From contig DASZKZ010000045.1 in assembly GCA_035552595.1 (NCBI GenBank), positions 1 through 17,678 on the forward strand: a DNA stretch of 17,678 nt, in the 5' to 3' direction. The stretch is from Aeolococcus sp035552595. Its GTDB lineage: Bacteria > Chloroflexota > Dormibacteria > Aeolococcales > Aeolococcaceae. Below the pieces are notes generated by a model, which was given only the letters and a program-made list of their open reading frames with translations, ran no database searches and was not told the origin of the DNA. The position numbers were made by a program, and so were the translations under genes. Positions 1 through 6,569 of this stretch are shown in pieces (position 1 is the stretch's first letter; every line of letters starts with the position of its first letter).

Positions 1-1
1 T

Positions 2-148
2 CTCGTCCTGCTCTGCACCCGCCACCACTGGTCGGTGCACGAGGGCGGCTGGCAGCTGGTGCGCGCCGACGACGGCGGCCTGCTGACCCTACCCCCGCTG
101 CCGCAACAGGTCTCGCTGGCCCGTGCGCCCACCACCGTGGCCGTGTGA
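2..148 (+). CDS. HNH endonuclease, 13E12/DUF222-type, C-terminal end (partial)
   Basis: The frame is open from base 2 to a TGA at 146-148 and gives the last 48 residues of a protein whose start lies outside the window. It opens with LVLLCTRHHWSVHEGGWQLV, which matches the end of the HNH module in the 13E12-repeat/DUF222 family, where a Cys-x-x-His-His motif is followed by a V-H-E-G-G-W stretch and an acidic, Gly-rich strand. Family members are putative HNH nucleases, abundant in Actinobacteria, with no settled cellular role. The CxxHH metal-binding and active-site part is present; the DUF222 domain would lie upstream. The gene converges on the minus-strand SDR gene with only 6 bp between stop codons. 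The family call is from motif recognition only. Confidence 0.7.
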   Translation, partial: LVLLCTRHHWSVHEGGWQLVRADDGGLLTLPPLPQQVSLARAPTTVAV

Positions 149-154
149 TCTGGC

Positions 155-913
155 CTACAACCCACCGGCGACACGCAGGATCGCCCCGGTGACGTAGGAG
201 GCGTCGGGGCACAGCAGCCACGCGATGGCCGCGGCGATCTCATGTGCTTCACCCGGCCGCCCCAGCGGGATGCGCGCCGCGGCGCGGTCCGCCCGATCGG
301 GATCGCCGGCCGCGCTGTGGATCTCGGTGCGGATGACCCCCGGGGCCACCGCGTTGACACGGATGCCCTCGGCGGCGAGCTCCTTGCTCAAGCCGATGGT
401 GAGGGCGTCGACCCCCGCCTTGGCCGCGGCGTAGTGCACGTATTCGTGCGCAGAGCCCAGTGTCGCCGCCGCCGAGGACACATTCACGATCGCACCGCCC
501 GCCCCGCCGCGACGCGACGACATGACCTGGGCGGCGCGGCGAGCGCACCACAGCACGCCGAGAAGGTTGACCTCGACGACCGTCCGCACCACCTCAACCG
601 GCGTGTCGGCCAGATCCCCCATGTGGACGGTGGCGCCGGCGTTGTTGACCAGGCCGGTCACCGGACCCAGCTCGTCCTGGGTGATCGCGAAGAGGCGCTC
701 CACGTCGTCCGAGGAGGTGACGTCCGCCCTCACCGCGATGGCGCGCGCGCCCTCCTCTTCGGCCGCTTCGACGACCCGTTGCGCCGCGTCCTCGTCGCGG
801 CGGAAGTTGACGGCCACGTCGTGGCCATCGCGGGCAAGGCGCACGGCGGTGGCCGCTCCGATCCCGCGAGCGGCACCGGTGACGATGGTGACCGGCCGTC
901 GACCGCTGTCCAC
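155..913 (-). CDS. SDR-family NAD(P)-dependent oxidoreductase (FabG-like)
   Basis: This is a classical short-chain dehydrogenase/reductase of 252 residues, the usual length. The Rossmann TGAARGIG motif is at residues 12-19, VNNAG at 89-93, the structural Asn at 116, catalytic Ser at about 146/147, Tyr161 and Lys165 (YAAAK). The strand-2 end reads NFRRDEDAA; the basic residues there resemble NADPH-using FabG enzymes, so the likely role is reduction of a 3-oxoacyl or similar carbonyl. The substrate cannot be read from sequence. The frame stays open further upstream, but that stretch is the antisense shadow of the neighbouring membrane-protein gene. The GTG at 913 places the Rossmann fold correctly and lies 14 bp past that gene's stop. 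No good Shine-Dalgarno is visible, so translation may be coupled to the upstream gene. Confidence 0.9.
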   Translation of the reverse strand: MDSGRRPVTIVTGAARGIGAATAVRLARDGHDVAVNFRRDEDAAQRVVEAAEEEGARAIAVRADVTSSDDVERLFAITQDELGPVTGLVNNAGATVHMGDLADTPVEVVRTVVEVNLLGVLWCARRAAQVMSSRRGGAGGAIVNVSSAAATLGSAHEYVHYAAAKAGVDALTIGLSKELAAEGIRVNAVAPGVIRTEIHSAAGDPDRADRAAARIPLGRPGEAHEIAAAIAWLLCPDASYVTGAILRVAGGL

Positions 914-927
914 GCGGTGATGATTGC

Positions 928-1698
928 TCAGGCGCCCGGCGGCGGATGCGTGGCCCCCGGACCGCCCGGTGGCGGTGCTCGCCAGTCGGACGCACCGCTG
1001 GACAGCCGCAGCCCCGAGCCCCGCGCCAGCTCGACAGCGTTGGCCGCCAGCGCCAGCACCAGGGCGACAAGCACGAGGATGAAGCCGATGGCGGCGTGGA
1101 TGCTGAAGAAGTTCACCAGCCCGAGCCCACCGGTCAGGCCCAGGCTGGGGGCGGATGCGCCGCCCGCCGAGGAGGTCAGCTTGCTGAGGATGGGCGTGTG
1201 CACCATGGCGTTGTTGATGACGATCAGCACCGCCGCCACCAGGGCTGCGCTGCCGGCGATCACGGCGCGCGCCGGCGCGCGCAGCAGGCTGGCAAGAAGT
1301 CCCACCACGATCAGCACCAGCGCCACCACCATGAGCGGCTGGACGCCGATGCCCGTGTCCTTCGACACCGTCGCGGATGCCGACGACGATGACGACGCGG
1401 AACCGGTGTCGCACCCCGGGATGCTCGTTGCTGCGGTCGGGTTGCCCCCGGTGAGCATGTCGACACCGCTGTAGGTGACCAGGTCCCGGCCGTTGAGCGC
1501 CTGCAGGCAGGAGGTCAGCGCCGAGGAGTTGCCACCGTTGCCCGATCCCCCCGCCTGCGAGAGCGCGCTGCCCAGCGCCGCTCCCCCCGCGGCGGTGTTG
1601 CAGGAGACCCCGACAAACGGCAGCAGGAAGCAGAGCGCAGCCAGCACGAGGAGGATCGGCGACACGCCGCGTGCGGATCTCTCGGCGTTGGAGGGCAC
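928..1698 (-). CDS. uncharacterised four-helix membrane protein with a Cys/Ser-rich outer loop
   Basis: The function is not recognised. The GTG at 1698 is chosen because GGGGAG (1711-1706) lies 7 bp upstream; the frame extends to a GTG at 1776 without a comparable site. The 256 residues predict helices at about 12-32, 119-139, 144-164 and 200-222. Between helices 1 and 2 is a long loop with cysteines at 33, 64 and 96, a TYSGVDMLTGG segment (75-85) and a run of serines (100-108). The C-terminal tail is rich in Pro and Gly and presumably cytoplasmic. The pattern 'LPFVGVSC ... YSGVD(M/L)-TGG' resembles unnamed actinobacterial membrane proteins as I recall them, but this is not a functional assignment. 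It lies 100 bp after csaA and 14 bp before the SDR gene and may be co-transcribed with both. Confidence 0.8.
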   Translation of the reverse strand: MPSNAERSARGVSPILLVLAALCFLLPFVGVSCNTAAGGAALGSALSQAGGSGNGGNSSALTSCLQALNGRDLVTYSGVDMLTGGNPTAATSIPGCDTGSASSSSSASATVSKDTGIGVQPLMVVALVLIVVGLLASLLRAPARAVIAGSAALVAAVLIVINNAMVHTPILSKLTSSAGGASAPSLGLTGGLGLVNFFSIHAAIGFILVLVALVLALAANAVELARGSGLRLSSGASDWRAPPPGGPGATHPPPGA

Positions 1699-1705
1699 GT
1701 CGTCT

Positions 1706-1738
1706 CTCCCCAGTCCCACAGGTGTGGCCGGCACTGTA
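1706..1738 (-). promoter_or_regulatory. candidate promoter, dyad and SD for the four-helix membrane protein gene
   Basis: Reading the minus strand, a TACAGT -10-like hexamer (1738-1733) is followed by the dyad CCACA-N2-TGTGG (1727-1716) at about the expected transcription start, and then GGGGAG (1711-1706) 7 bp before the GTG at 1698. No clear -35 is visible. A dyad at the start site would suit a repressor operator, but this is inference from short motifs. Confidence 0.35.
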
Positions 1739-1798
1739 CGTGGCCCGCCGCCTCCTGTGTGCCCGGCCCCGGTCACCCGACGCGGCGCCCCGCGCCCG

Positions 1799-2152
1799 TC
1801 ACCCTATGCGGTCGCCGGGCCGGCAGTCGCCCTCGGGACGGAGCAGGGTGACGGTCTGCCCGCCGTTCTGGTACGCGCCCAGCACCAGCACCTCGCTGCG
1901 CAGCGGACCGATCTGCCGCGGGGGCAGGTTGACGACGGCCACCACCAGGCTGTCGATCAGCTCGGCGGCGCTGTAGTTGTCGGTCAGGCGCGCCGATGAG
2001 GCGCGCCGGCCCAGCTCGCCGAAGTCGATGACCATCCGGTAGGCGGGCACGCGCGCCTCCGCGAACCACGCACACTCCACAACTCTGCCGACGCGGATGT
2101 CGATGTCGAAGAAGTGCTGCGCCGGGACTGTGGACGACGTGGGCTCTGTCAT
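1799..2152 (-). CDS. csaA: CsaA-like tRNA-binding domain protein
   Basis: This is a single-domain, 117-residue protein built around the EMAP/MetRS C-terminal tRNA-binding OB fold. The residues DIDIRVGRVVECAWFAEARV near 16-35, the SSARLTDNY segment, VVAVVNLPPRQIGP and SEVLVLGAY are all characteristic of CsaA. CsaA homologues of about 110 residues are known in Bacillus as dimeric, secretion-related chaperones with tRNA-binding activity. They act in the cytoplasm and may help SecA-dependent export. The length fits a full gene. The ATG at 2152 has no Shine-Dalgarno, but a GATACT -10-like element ends 6 bp before it, which suggests a leaderless message. It is divergent from the lprG-like gene and leads the minus-strand group that includes the membrane protein and the SDR. 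Confidence 0.92.
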   Translation of the reverse strand: MTEPTSSTVPAQHFFDIDIRVGRVVECAWFAEARVPAYRMVIDFGELGRRASSARLTDNYSAAELIDSLVVAVVNLPPRQIGPLRSEVLVLGAYQNGGQTVTLLRPEGDCRPGDRIG

Positions 2153-2158
2153 CGCGCG

Positions 2159-2188
2159 AGTATCGAGTGCGTCGCGGAACGCTGTCTA
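2159..2188 (-). promoter_or_regulatory. csaA promoter (leaderless type)
   Basis: On the minus strand, TAGACA (2188-2183, five of six matches to TTGACA) and GATACT (2164-2159) are separated by 18 bp. The -10 ends 6 bp before the csaA ATG, so transcription would begin at or next to the start codon. The -35 overlaps the plus-strand -10 of the lprG-like gene. Confidence 0.5.
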
Positions 2189-2214
2189 TACTGCCCCCAG
2201 ATCACCAGGGAGGA
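2187..2214 (+). promoter_or_regulatory. lprG-like gene -10 element and Shine-Dalgarno
   Basis: TATACT at 2187-2192 is a good -10 hexamer, although no convincing -35 lies 16-18 bp upstream. AGGGAGGA at 2207-2214 is a strong ribosome-binding site 5 bp before the GTG at 2220. The SD fixes this GTG as the start in preference to upstream codons in the same open frame. Confidence 0.55.
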
Positions 2215-2219
2215 CTCGC

Positions 2220-2903
2220 GTGCGCGGCGCCCGCCGGCTGCTCGGCACCACCGCGGCATTGGCAGTGCTGGCGGGGTGTGGCATGGCACCGGTCGATCCC
2301 GCGCAGCTGCTCCGCGACGCCAAGCACAGCATCGATTCGGCCTCCTCCGTGCACTTCACCCTGACCAGCCAGAACGTCAGTGGCGCGGGTCCGCTGATCA
2401 CCGGCGGCGAGGGCGACGCACGCCGTCCCAACAGCTTCGCCGGCAGTCTCAGCGTCATCGCCGCCGGGTTCACGCTGAGTGTCGACGTGGTGTCCAGCGG
2501 CGGCGTGTTCTACGCCAGGACGCCGCTGAGCAGCGGTTTCGCCCGCACCAACCCCGCCACCTACGGCTTCGGCGACCCGGCGCAGCTGCTCGATCCCAAC
2601 CACGGTCTCTCCAGCCTGCTGCCGGCGTGCACGAGCCCCAGCAACCGTCCTGCCGACCGCCTCAACGGTGAGCAGCTCGACGAGGTGGGCTGCTCGCTGC
2701 CGGGCGCCCGCGTCGCGGCACTGCTGACCAGCGCCGACCCCACCCAGCCGGTGGCCGCCACCATCGGCGTCGACCCCAGCAGCCACCAGCTTCGCCGCGT
2801 CGCCCTGGTCGGGCCCTTCTTCGAGAGGGCGCACTTCAGCACCTTCACGGTGATTCTTGACATGTATGGCGAGAACGTGACGATCACTCCCCCGGCCGGC
2901 TGA
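2220..2903 (+). CDS. lprG: LprG-like lipoprotein (LppX/LprAFG family)
   Basis: This is a 227-residue lipoprotein. The GTG start follows AGGGAGGA. Residues 1-19 form a signal peptide with arginines and a hydrophobic core, ending in the lipobox LAGC with Cys20 as the lipidated residue. The mature part follows the LppX/LprAFG fold: DPAQLLRDAKHSI near 26-38, SSVHFTL, a GEGDARRP turn, the GFGDPAQLLDPNHGLSSLL segment (116-134), DPTQPVAATI and the ending GENVTITPP all line up with mycobacterial LprG as I recall it. LprG proteins hold acyl chains of triacylglycerides and lipoglycans in a hydrophobic pocket outside the membrane. The P55-like transporter gene starts 1 bp after the stop, the same arrangement as lprG-Rv1410c in M. 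tuberculosis. Cys137 and Cys158 could form a disulfide. Confidence 0.9.
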   Translation: MRGARRLLGTTAALAVLAGCGMAPVDPAQLLRDAKHSIDSASSVHFTLTSQNVSGAGPLITGGEGDARRPNSFAGSLSVIAAGFTLSVDVVSSGGVFYARTPLSSGFARTNPATYGFGDPAQLLDPNHGLSSLLPACTSPSNRPADRLNGEQLDEVGCSLPGARVAALLTSADPTQPVAATIGVDPSSHQLRRVALVGPFFERAHFSTFTVILDMYGENVTITPPAG

Positions 2904-2904
2904 G

Positions 2905-4707
2905 GTGGCCGCGGCCGCGGGCCCGGTCCCGCGGGGAGCCCGGCGGCGGCTGGGGTTCGCCAGCGCCGGGGTGCTCCTGGGCGCCGCGGACACCTACGTG
3001 GTGGTCGTGGCGCTGCCCGCCATCATGACCTCGGTCGGTGTCGATCTCGCCCACCTCCAGCAGGCGACGCCGATCATCACCGGCTTCCTGCTCGGCTACG
3101 TCGCCGTGCTGCCGCTGCTGGGCCGCCTCTCCGATCTGTACGGCCGCGCGCCGGTGCTGACCGCCTGCCTGGTCGTCTTCGCGGGCGGCTCGCTGCTCAC
3201 CGCGTCGGCGAACACGCTCGGGGCGGTGGTGGTGGGGCGCACCCTCCAGGGCGCCGGCGGGGGTGGCCTGGTCCCCGTCACCCTGGCCCTGGTCGCCGAC
3301 CTCTGGCCACCGCACCGCCGCGGGGTGCCCCTCGGCGTGGTGGCCGGCGTCCAGGAGCTGGGCAGCGTCGCCGGCCCCCTCTACGGCGCCGCGCTGACGG
3401 CGGCGAGCACCTGGAGGGCGATCTTCTACGTCAACCTGCCCCTGGCGGTGGCCGTCGCCGCCGGCGTGCGCACCCGCCGGCGACCGCGCAGCACTGACTC
3501 GCCGGCGCCGCGCCGTGATCTCCCCGGGGCGGCGCTGGCGGCGCTCTGTGCCGTCGCCACCGTGCTCGCGGTGTCCACGCCGCCCGCGCTCGCCGACGAC
3601 GTCACCGCCGGCGCGGCCTTCGCCCCGCTCCTGGGAGGCGCGGCCATCACCGCGCCCATCAGCCTGCTGGCAGTGCTCAGCGGGCTCGCCCTGGTGCTGC
3701 GAGAGCTGACCGTCCCGGCCACGGTGCGCGCGCTCATCCCGATGCGCGGCTTCGCACGCGGGACGGGGCGTGTCGACTGGGCCGGGGGCGTGCTGGTGGC
3801 GCTGGTGCTGGCGTGCATCGTGGTCGCGTTCGCGACCGCCGACCCGCAGCAGGGTGTGGTGGGTGCCGCGGCGCCGGTGCTGCTCCCCGCCGCCGCGGTG
3901 CTGGCGGTGCTCTTCGTGCTGCGCGAGCGCAGCATCCCCGATCCCCTGGTCGACCTCCGCGCGCTGCGCGACCGCGCCGCGCTGGGGTCGCTGGCGGCCA
4001 ACCTCGCCGTCGGCGCCGCGCTGATGGCCGCGCTCGTCGACATCCCCGTGTTCGCCCGGGTCACCGTGGCCGCCGATTCCCAGGTCGGCGCCGCCCTGGT
4101 CCTGGGCCGGCTGCTGGTGGCCGTTCCCCTCGGCGCGGTGCTCGGCGGGGCGCTGGTCGGCCGCCTCGGCCACCGCGCCGTCGCCGGGGCGGGCATGCTT
4201 CTCGCCGCCGCGATGTTCACCGTGATGGCCGGCTGGAACGGCACCGCCCTCGACGACCCGCTGGCGGGACAGCGCTGGCTGCACGCCACCGACCTGGTGC
4301 TGGTGGGCTGCGGCCTCGGCTTCGGGCTGGCCATCGTGCCGGTCACCGCGGCCATGCTCGGGGCCGTTCCCCAGCGTGTCCACGGCGTCGCCGCCTCCCT
4401 GACGGTGGCCGCCCGGATGGTGGGCATGCTCACCGGGCTCGCGCTGCTCACCGCCATCGGGCTGCGGCGCTTCGCCAGCGTCCAGGCCACCCTCCCCGGC
4501 CCCGCCTCCCTGTGCCCCAGCGCCCCTCTCCACTGTCCCGCCTACGACAGCCTGGTGACCGGCGCCGTCCTCGACGAGCTCCACGTCATCTTTCTCGGCG
4601 CCGCCGCGTGCGCCGCCCTGGCGGCGGCGGTGGCCGTGGTGGCGCTGCGCGGGCCCGGCGACGGCGATGCAGGCGGGCGCCGGCTGCTCGAGGTCGGGAT
4701 GGCATGA
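2905..4707 (+). CDS. p55: P55/Rv1410c-like MFS transporter, LprG partner, with an enlarged linker
   Basis: This is a major facilitator superfamily protein of 600 residues, clearly in the Rv1410c/P55 group. Shared signatures include GAADTYVVV (26-34), motif A GRLSDLYGR (73-81), GRTLQGAGGG, ADLW (131-134), ELGSVAGPLYG (151-161), AALMAALVDIPVF (371-383) and ATDLVLVGCGLG. P55 works with LprG to move triacylglycerides out of the inner membrane and affects drug tolerance. The GTG start lies 1 bp after the lipoprotein stop, so translation is probably coupled. The protein is about 80 residues longer than the M. tuberculosis protein as I recall it. The excess lies at about 204-285, where an additional helix pair resembles the normal linker pair at 289-355. 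The TM11-TM12 region (about 520-560) contains a Cys-x6-Cys pair (537, 544). The last codons overlap cca. Confidence 0.9.
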   Translation: MAAAAGPVPRGARRRLGFASAGVLLGAADTYVVVVALPAIMTSVGVDLAHLQQATPIITGFLLGYVAVLPLLGRLSDLYGRAPVLTACLVVFAGGSLLTASANTLGAVVVGRTLQGAGGGGLVPVTLALVADLWPPHRRGVPLGVVAGVQELGSVAGPLYGAALTAASTWRAIFYVNLPLAVAVAAGVRTRRRPRSTDSPAPRRDLPGAALAALCAVATVLAVSTPPALADDVTAGAAFAPLLGGAAITAPISLLAVLSGLALVLRELTVPATVRALIPMRGFARGTGRVDWAGGVLVALVLACIVVAFATADPQQGVVGAAAPVLLPAAAVLAVLFVLRERSIPDPLVDLRALRDRAALGSLAANLAVGAALMAALVDIPVFARVTVAADSQVGAALVLGRLLVAVPLGAVLGGALVGRLGHRAVAGAGMLLAAAMFTVMAGWNGTALDDPLAGQRWLHATDLVLVGCGLGFGLAIVPVTAAMLGAVPQRVHGVAASLTVAARMVGMLTGLALLTAIGLRRFASVQATLPGPASLCPSAPLHCPAYDSLVTGAVLDELHVIFLGAAACAALAAAVAVVALRGPGDGDAGGRRLLEVGMA

Positions 4708-6095
4708 GGGTCGACGTCGAGGAGCATCAGCTGCCCCTGGGAGACGAGCTCCTCGTCGAGGCGATCGCCGAGGCCGCCGCCGACGCCGGTGTGGAGACCT
4801 ACCTGGTGGGGGGCTTCGTCCGCGACCGTCTGCTCGGCCGCGGGGGCAAGGACGTCGACCTGCTCGCCGTGGGCGATGACGGCACCGCTGTCCTCGCCGG
4901 GCTGGCCCGCCGCTTCCACTGGTCGCCTCCGCAGCGCTTCGACCGCTTCGGCACCGGACAGATCCGGGGCGACGGGTTCGTGGTGGAGGTGGTGCGGGCT
5001 CGGGCGGAGAGCTACGACCCCGCCTCGCGGAAGCCCGAGGTGCGCCCCGGCACCCTGGAGGACGACGTCTGGCGCCGTGACTTCACCGTCAACGCGCTCT
5101 GCCAGACGATGAGCGGCCACGTCCTCGACATCACCGGGCAGGGGCTCGACGACCTCAGACACGGCATCCTCCGCACCCCGCTCGATCCCGAGCGCACCTT
5201 CAGCGAGGACCCCCTGCGGATGTTCCGCGCCGCCCGCTTCGCTGCCCAGCTCGGCTTCGCCACCGCCCCCGGGCTGACCGAGGCGATGCGGCGGATGGCA
5301 CCCCGCTCGGAGATCCTCAGCGCCGAACGGGTGGCCGAGGAGCTCCGCCGCCTGCTCGTCTCCGACCATCCCCGCGCCGGCCTCGAGCTGCTCCGCGACG
5401 GCGGCCTGCTGGCGGTGTGGCTGCCGGAGCTGGAGGCCATGGTCGGGGTGGAGCAGGGAGGATTCCACATCTACGACGTCTTCGACCACACCGCGCACAG
5501 CGTCGCCGCCGTGCCGCCCGACCTGGTCACCCGCCTGGCCGCGCTCCTCCACGACGTCGGCAAGCCCCCCACCCACGCCGTCGACCCCCACGGCAAGCAC
5601 ACCTTCTATGACCACCCCCAGGTGGGCGCGGATTTGGCCACAGCGCTGCTGTCACGGCTGCGCTTCAGCAACGACGAGATCGCCGCGGTGTCACTGCTGG
5701 TGCGACATCACCTGCGTCCCATCCAGTACCGCCCCCACGAATGGACCGACGCGGCGGTGCGCCGGCTGGTGCGCGACATCGGCGAGCAGCGCGGCCGCCT
5801 CCTCGACCTGGCGCGAGGTGACACCCGGGCGTCGTCGTTTCCCGACACCATCACCATCGACGAGCTCGACCTGCGCATGCGCCGGCTCGATGCCGGGGGC
5901 GCGGTGTCAGAGCTGCGCGCGCCGCTGGACGGCAACGAGATCATCCGCATCGCCGGCGGTCGGACACCGGGACCGTGGGTGGGACGGGTGTCGCGCGCGC
6001 TCGAGGAGGCGGTGCTCGAGGGCGACATCCCGGCGGCCGACGCCGCCGCCGCGCGGCGCTGGCTGGACGGGCATCGCCACCTGTTCGACGACTGA
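4704..6095 (+). CDS. cca: CCA tRNA nucleotidyltransferase (HD-domain type)
   Basis: This class II nucleotidyltransferase of 463 residues adds or repairs the 3' CCA end of tRNAs. The head domain has GGFVRD (36-41) and the metal-binding DVD (50-52), followed by the RRDFTVNAL motif (124-132) and RMFRAARFAAQLGF, which belong to the neck that selects nucleotides. An HD hydrolase domain follows, with HDVGKP starting at residue 283 and a downstream HH pair, as in actinobacterial and cyanobacterial enzymes. A poly(A) polymerase or A-adding role is a less likely alternative that these motifs cannot exclude. The ATG overlaps the transporter's TGA as ATGA, so the gene probably sits in the lipoprotein-transporter operon; GAGG at 4690-4693 is a distant SD. 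The same frame stays open far upstream only because it is a shadow of the transporter gene. Confidence 0.92.
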   Translation: MRVDVEEHQLPLGDELLVEAIAEAAADAGVETYLVGGFVRDRLLGRGGKDVDLLAVGDDGTAVLAGLARRFHWSPPQRFDRFGTGQIRGDGFVVEVVRARAESYDPASRKPEVRPGTLEDDVWRRDFTVNALCQTMSGHVLDITGQGLDDLRHGILRTPLDPERTFSEDPLRMFRAARFAAQLGFATAPGLTEAMRRMAPRSEILSAERVAEELRRLLVSDHPRAGLELLRDGGLLAVWLPELEAMVGVEQGGFHIYDVFDHTAHSVAAVPPDLVTRLAALLHDVGKPPTHAVDPHGKHTFYDHPQVGADLATALLSRLRFSNDEIAAVSLLVRHHLRPIQYRPHEWTDAAVRRLVRDIGEQRGRLLDLARGDTRASSFPDTITIDELDLRMRRLDAGGAVSELRAPLDGNEIIRIAGGRTPGPWVGRVSRALEEAVLEGDIPAADAAAARRWLDGHRHLFDD

Positions 6096-6125
6096 ACCAC
6101 TCACGGGTCACCAGCCGGGGGGCGA

Positions 6126-6131
6126 TAGAAT
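6126..6131 (+). promoter_or_regulatory. -10 element for the DUF1232-rplI-dnaB unit
   Basis: TAGAAT lies 9 bp before the ATG at 6141 in the 45-bp gap after cca. No Shine-Dalgarno and no clear -35 are visible, so a leaderless start is suggested. Confidence 0.45.
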
Positions 6132-6140
6132 GCCCACTCC

Positions 6141-6569
6141 ATGCTGAGCCGAGTGCGCTTCCTCAAGCGCTTTGCTGTCGACCTCCCGCGGCAGGCGCGC
6201 CTCGCCTACTGCCTGATGCGCGATCCGCGCGTCCCCCGCCACACCAAGATCGCATTCGCCGCCGGCATGGGCGTCATCGTGACTCCGTTCATCGATCTGC
6301 CCGCGGCCATCCCACTGGTGGGTGAGCTCGACATGCTGGCGCTGTCGCTGCTGGCTCTGCGACTCTTCATCGCCGCCTCGCCGGATGAGGTGGTCATCGA
6401 TGTGCAGCAGCAAATCCTTGAAGGGCGCAGCGTTTTCGACGACGACCTGCACGACGGGGAGCGCATCGCCAGCGCCATCGCGCGACGCTTCCAGGGCGAC
6501 CAGGCGTCGCAGCATCACCCTGAGCTCAGCGAACCACCCCCGCCACCGGCGACGAGGGTGAGCGCGTGA
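6141..6569 (+). CDS. DUF1232 (YkvA-like) membrane-associated protein
   Basis: This 142-residue protein has the DUF1232 core: a basic amphipathic start, RDPRVPRHTKIAFAAGM (27-43), the hydrophobic VIVTPFIDLPAAIPLVGELD stretch (about 45-64) and a second hydrophobic helix, ALSLLALRLFIAA. DUF1232 proteins (YkvA in Bacillus) are small and predicted membrane-associated, and their function is not established. The tail after about residue 120 is polar and ends with a proline-rich segment. The ATG at 6141 has no SD; TAGAAT 9 bp upstream is the only start signal. The stop codon overlaps the rplI GTG as GTGA, so this gene probably leads a three-gene unit with rplI and dnaB. That position gives no direct hint of function. 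Confidence 0.85.
   Translation: MLSRVRFLKRFAVDLPRQARLAYCLMRDPRVPRHTKIAFAAGMGVIVTPFIDLPAAIPLVGELDMLALSLLALRLFIAASPDEVVIDVQQQILEGRSVFDDDLHDGERIASAIARRFQGDQASQHHPELSEPPPPPATRVSA

Noticed and set aside
2884..4584. 566-codon minus-strand open frame opposite the MFS gene
   Set aside because: It is rich in Gly, His, Gln and Arg with no recognisable motif, and lies wholly antisense to a strongly supported transporter. In DNA this GC-rich the antisense frames of real genes stay open by chance.
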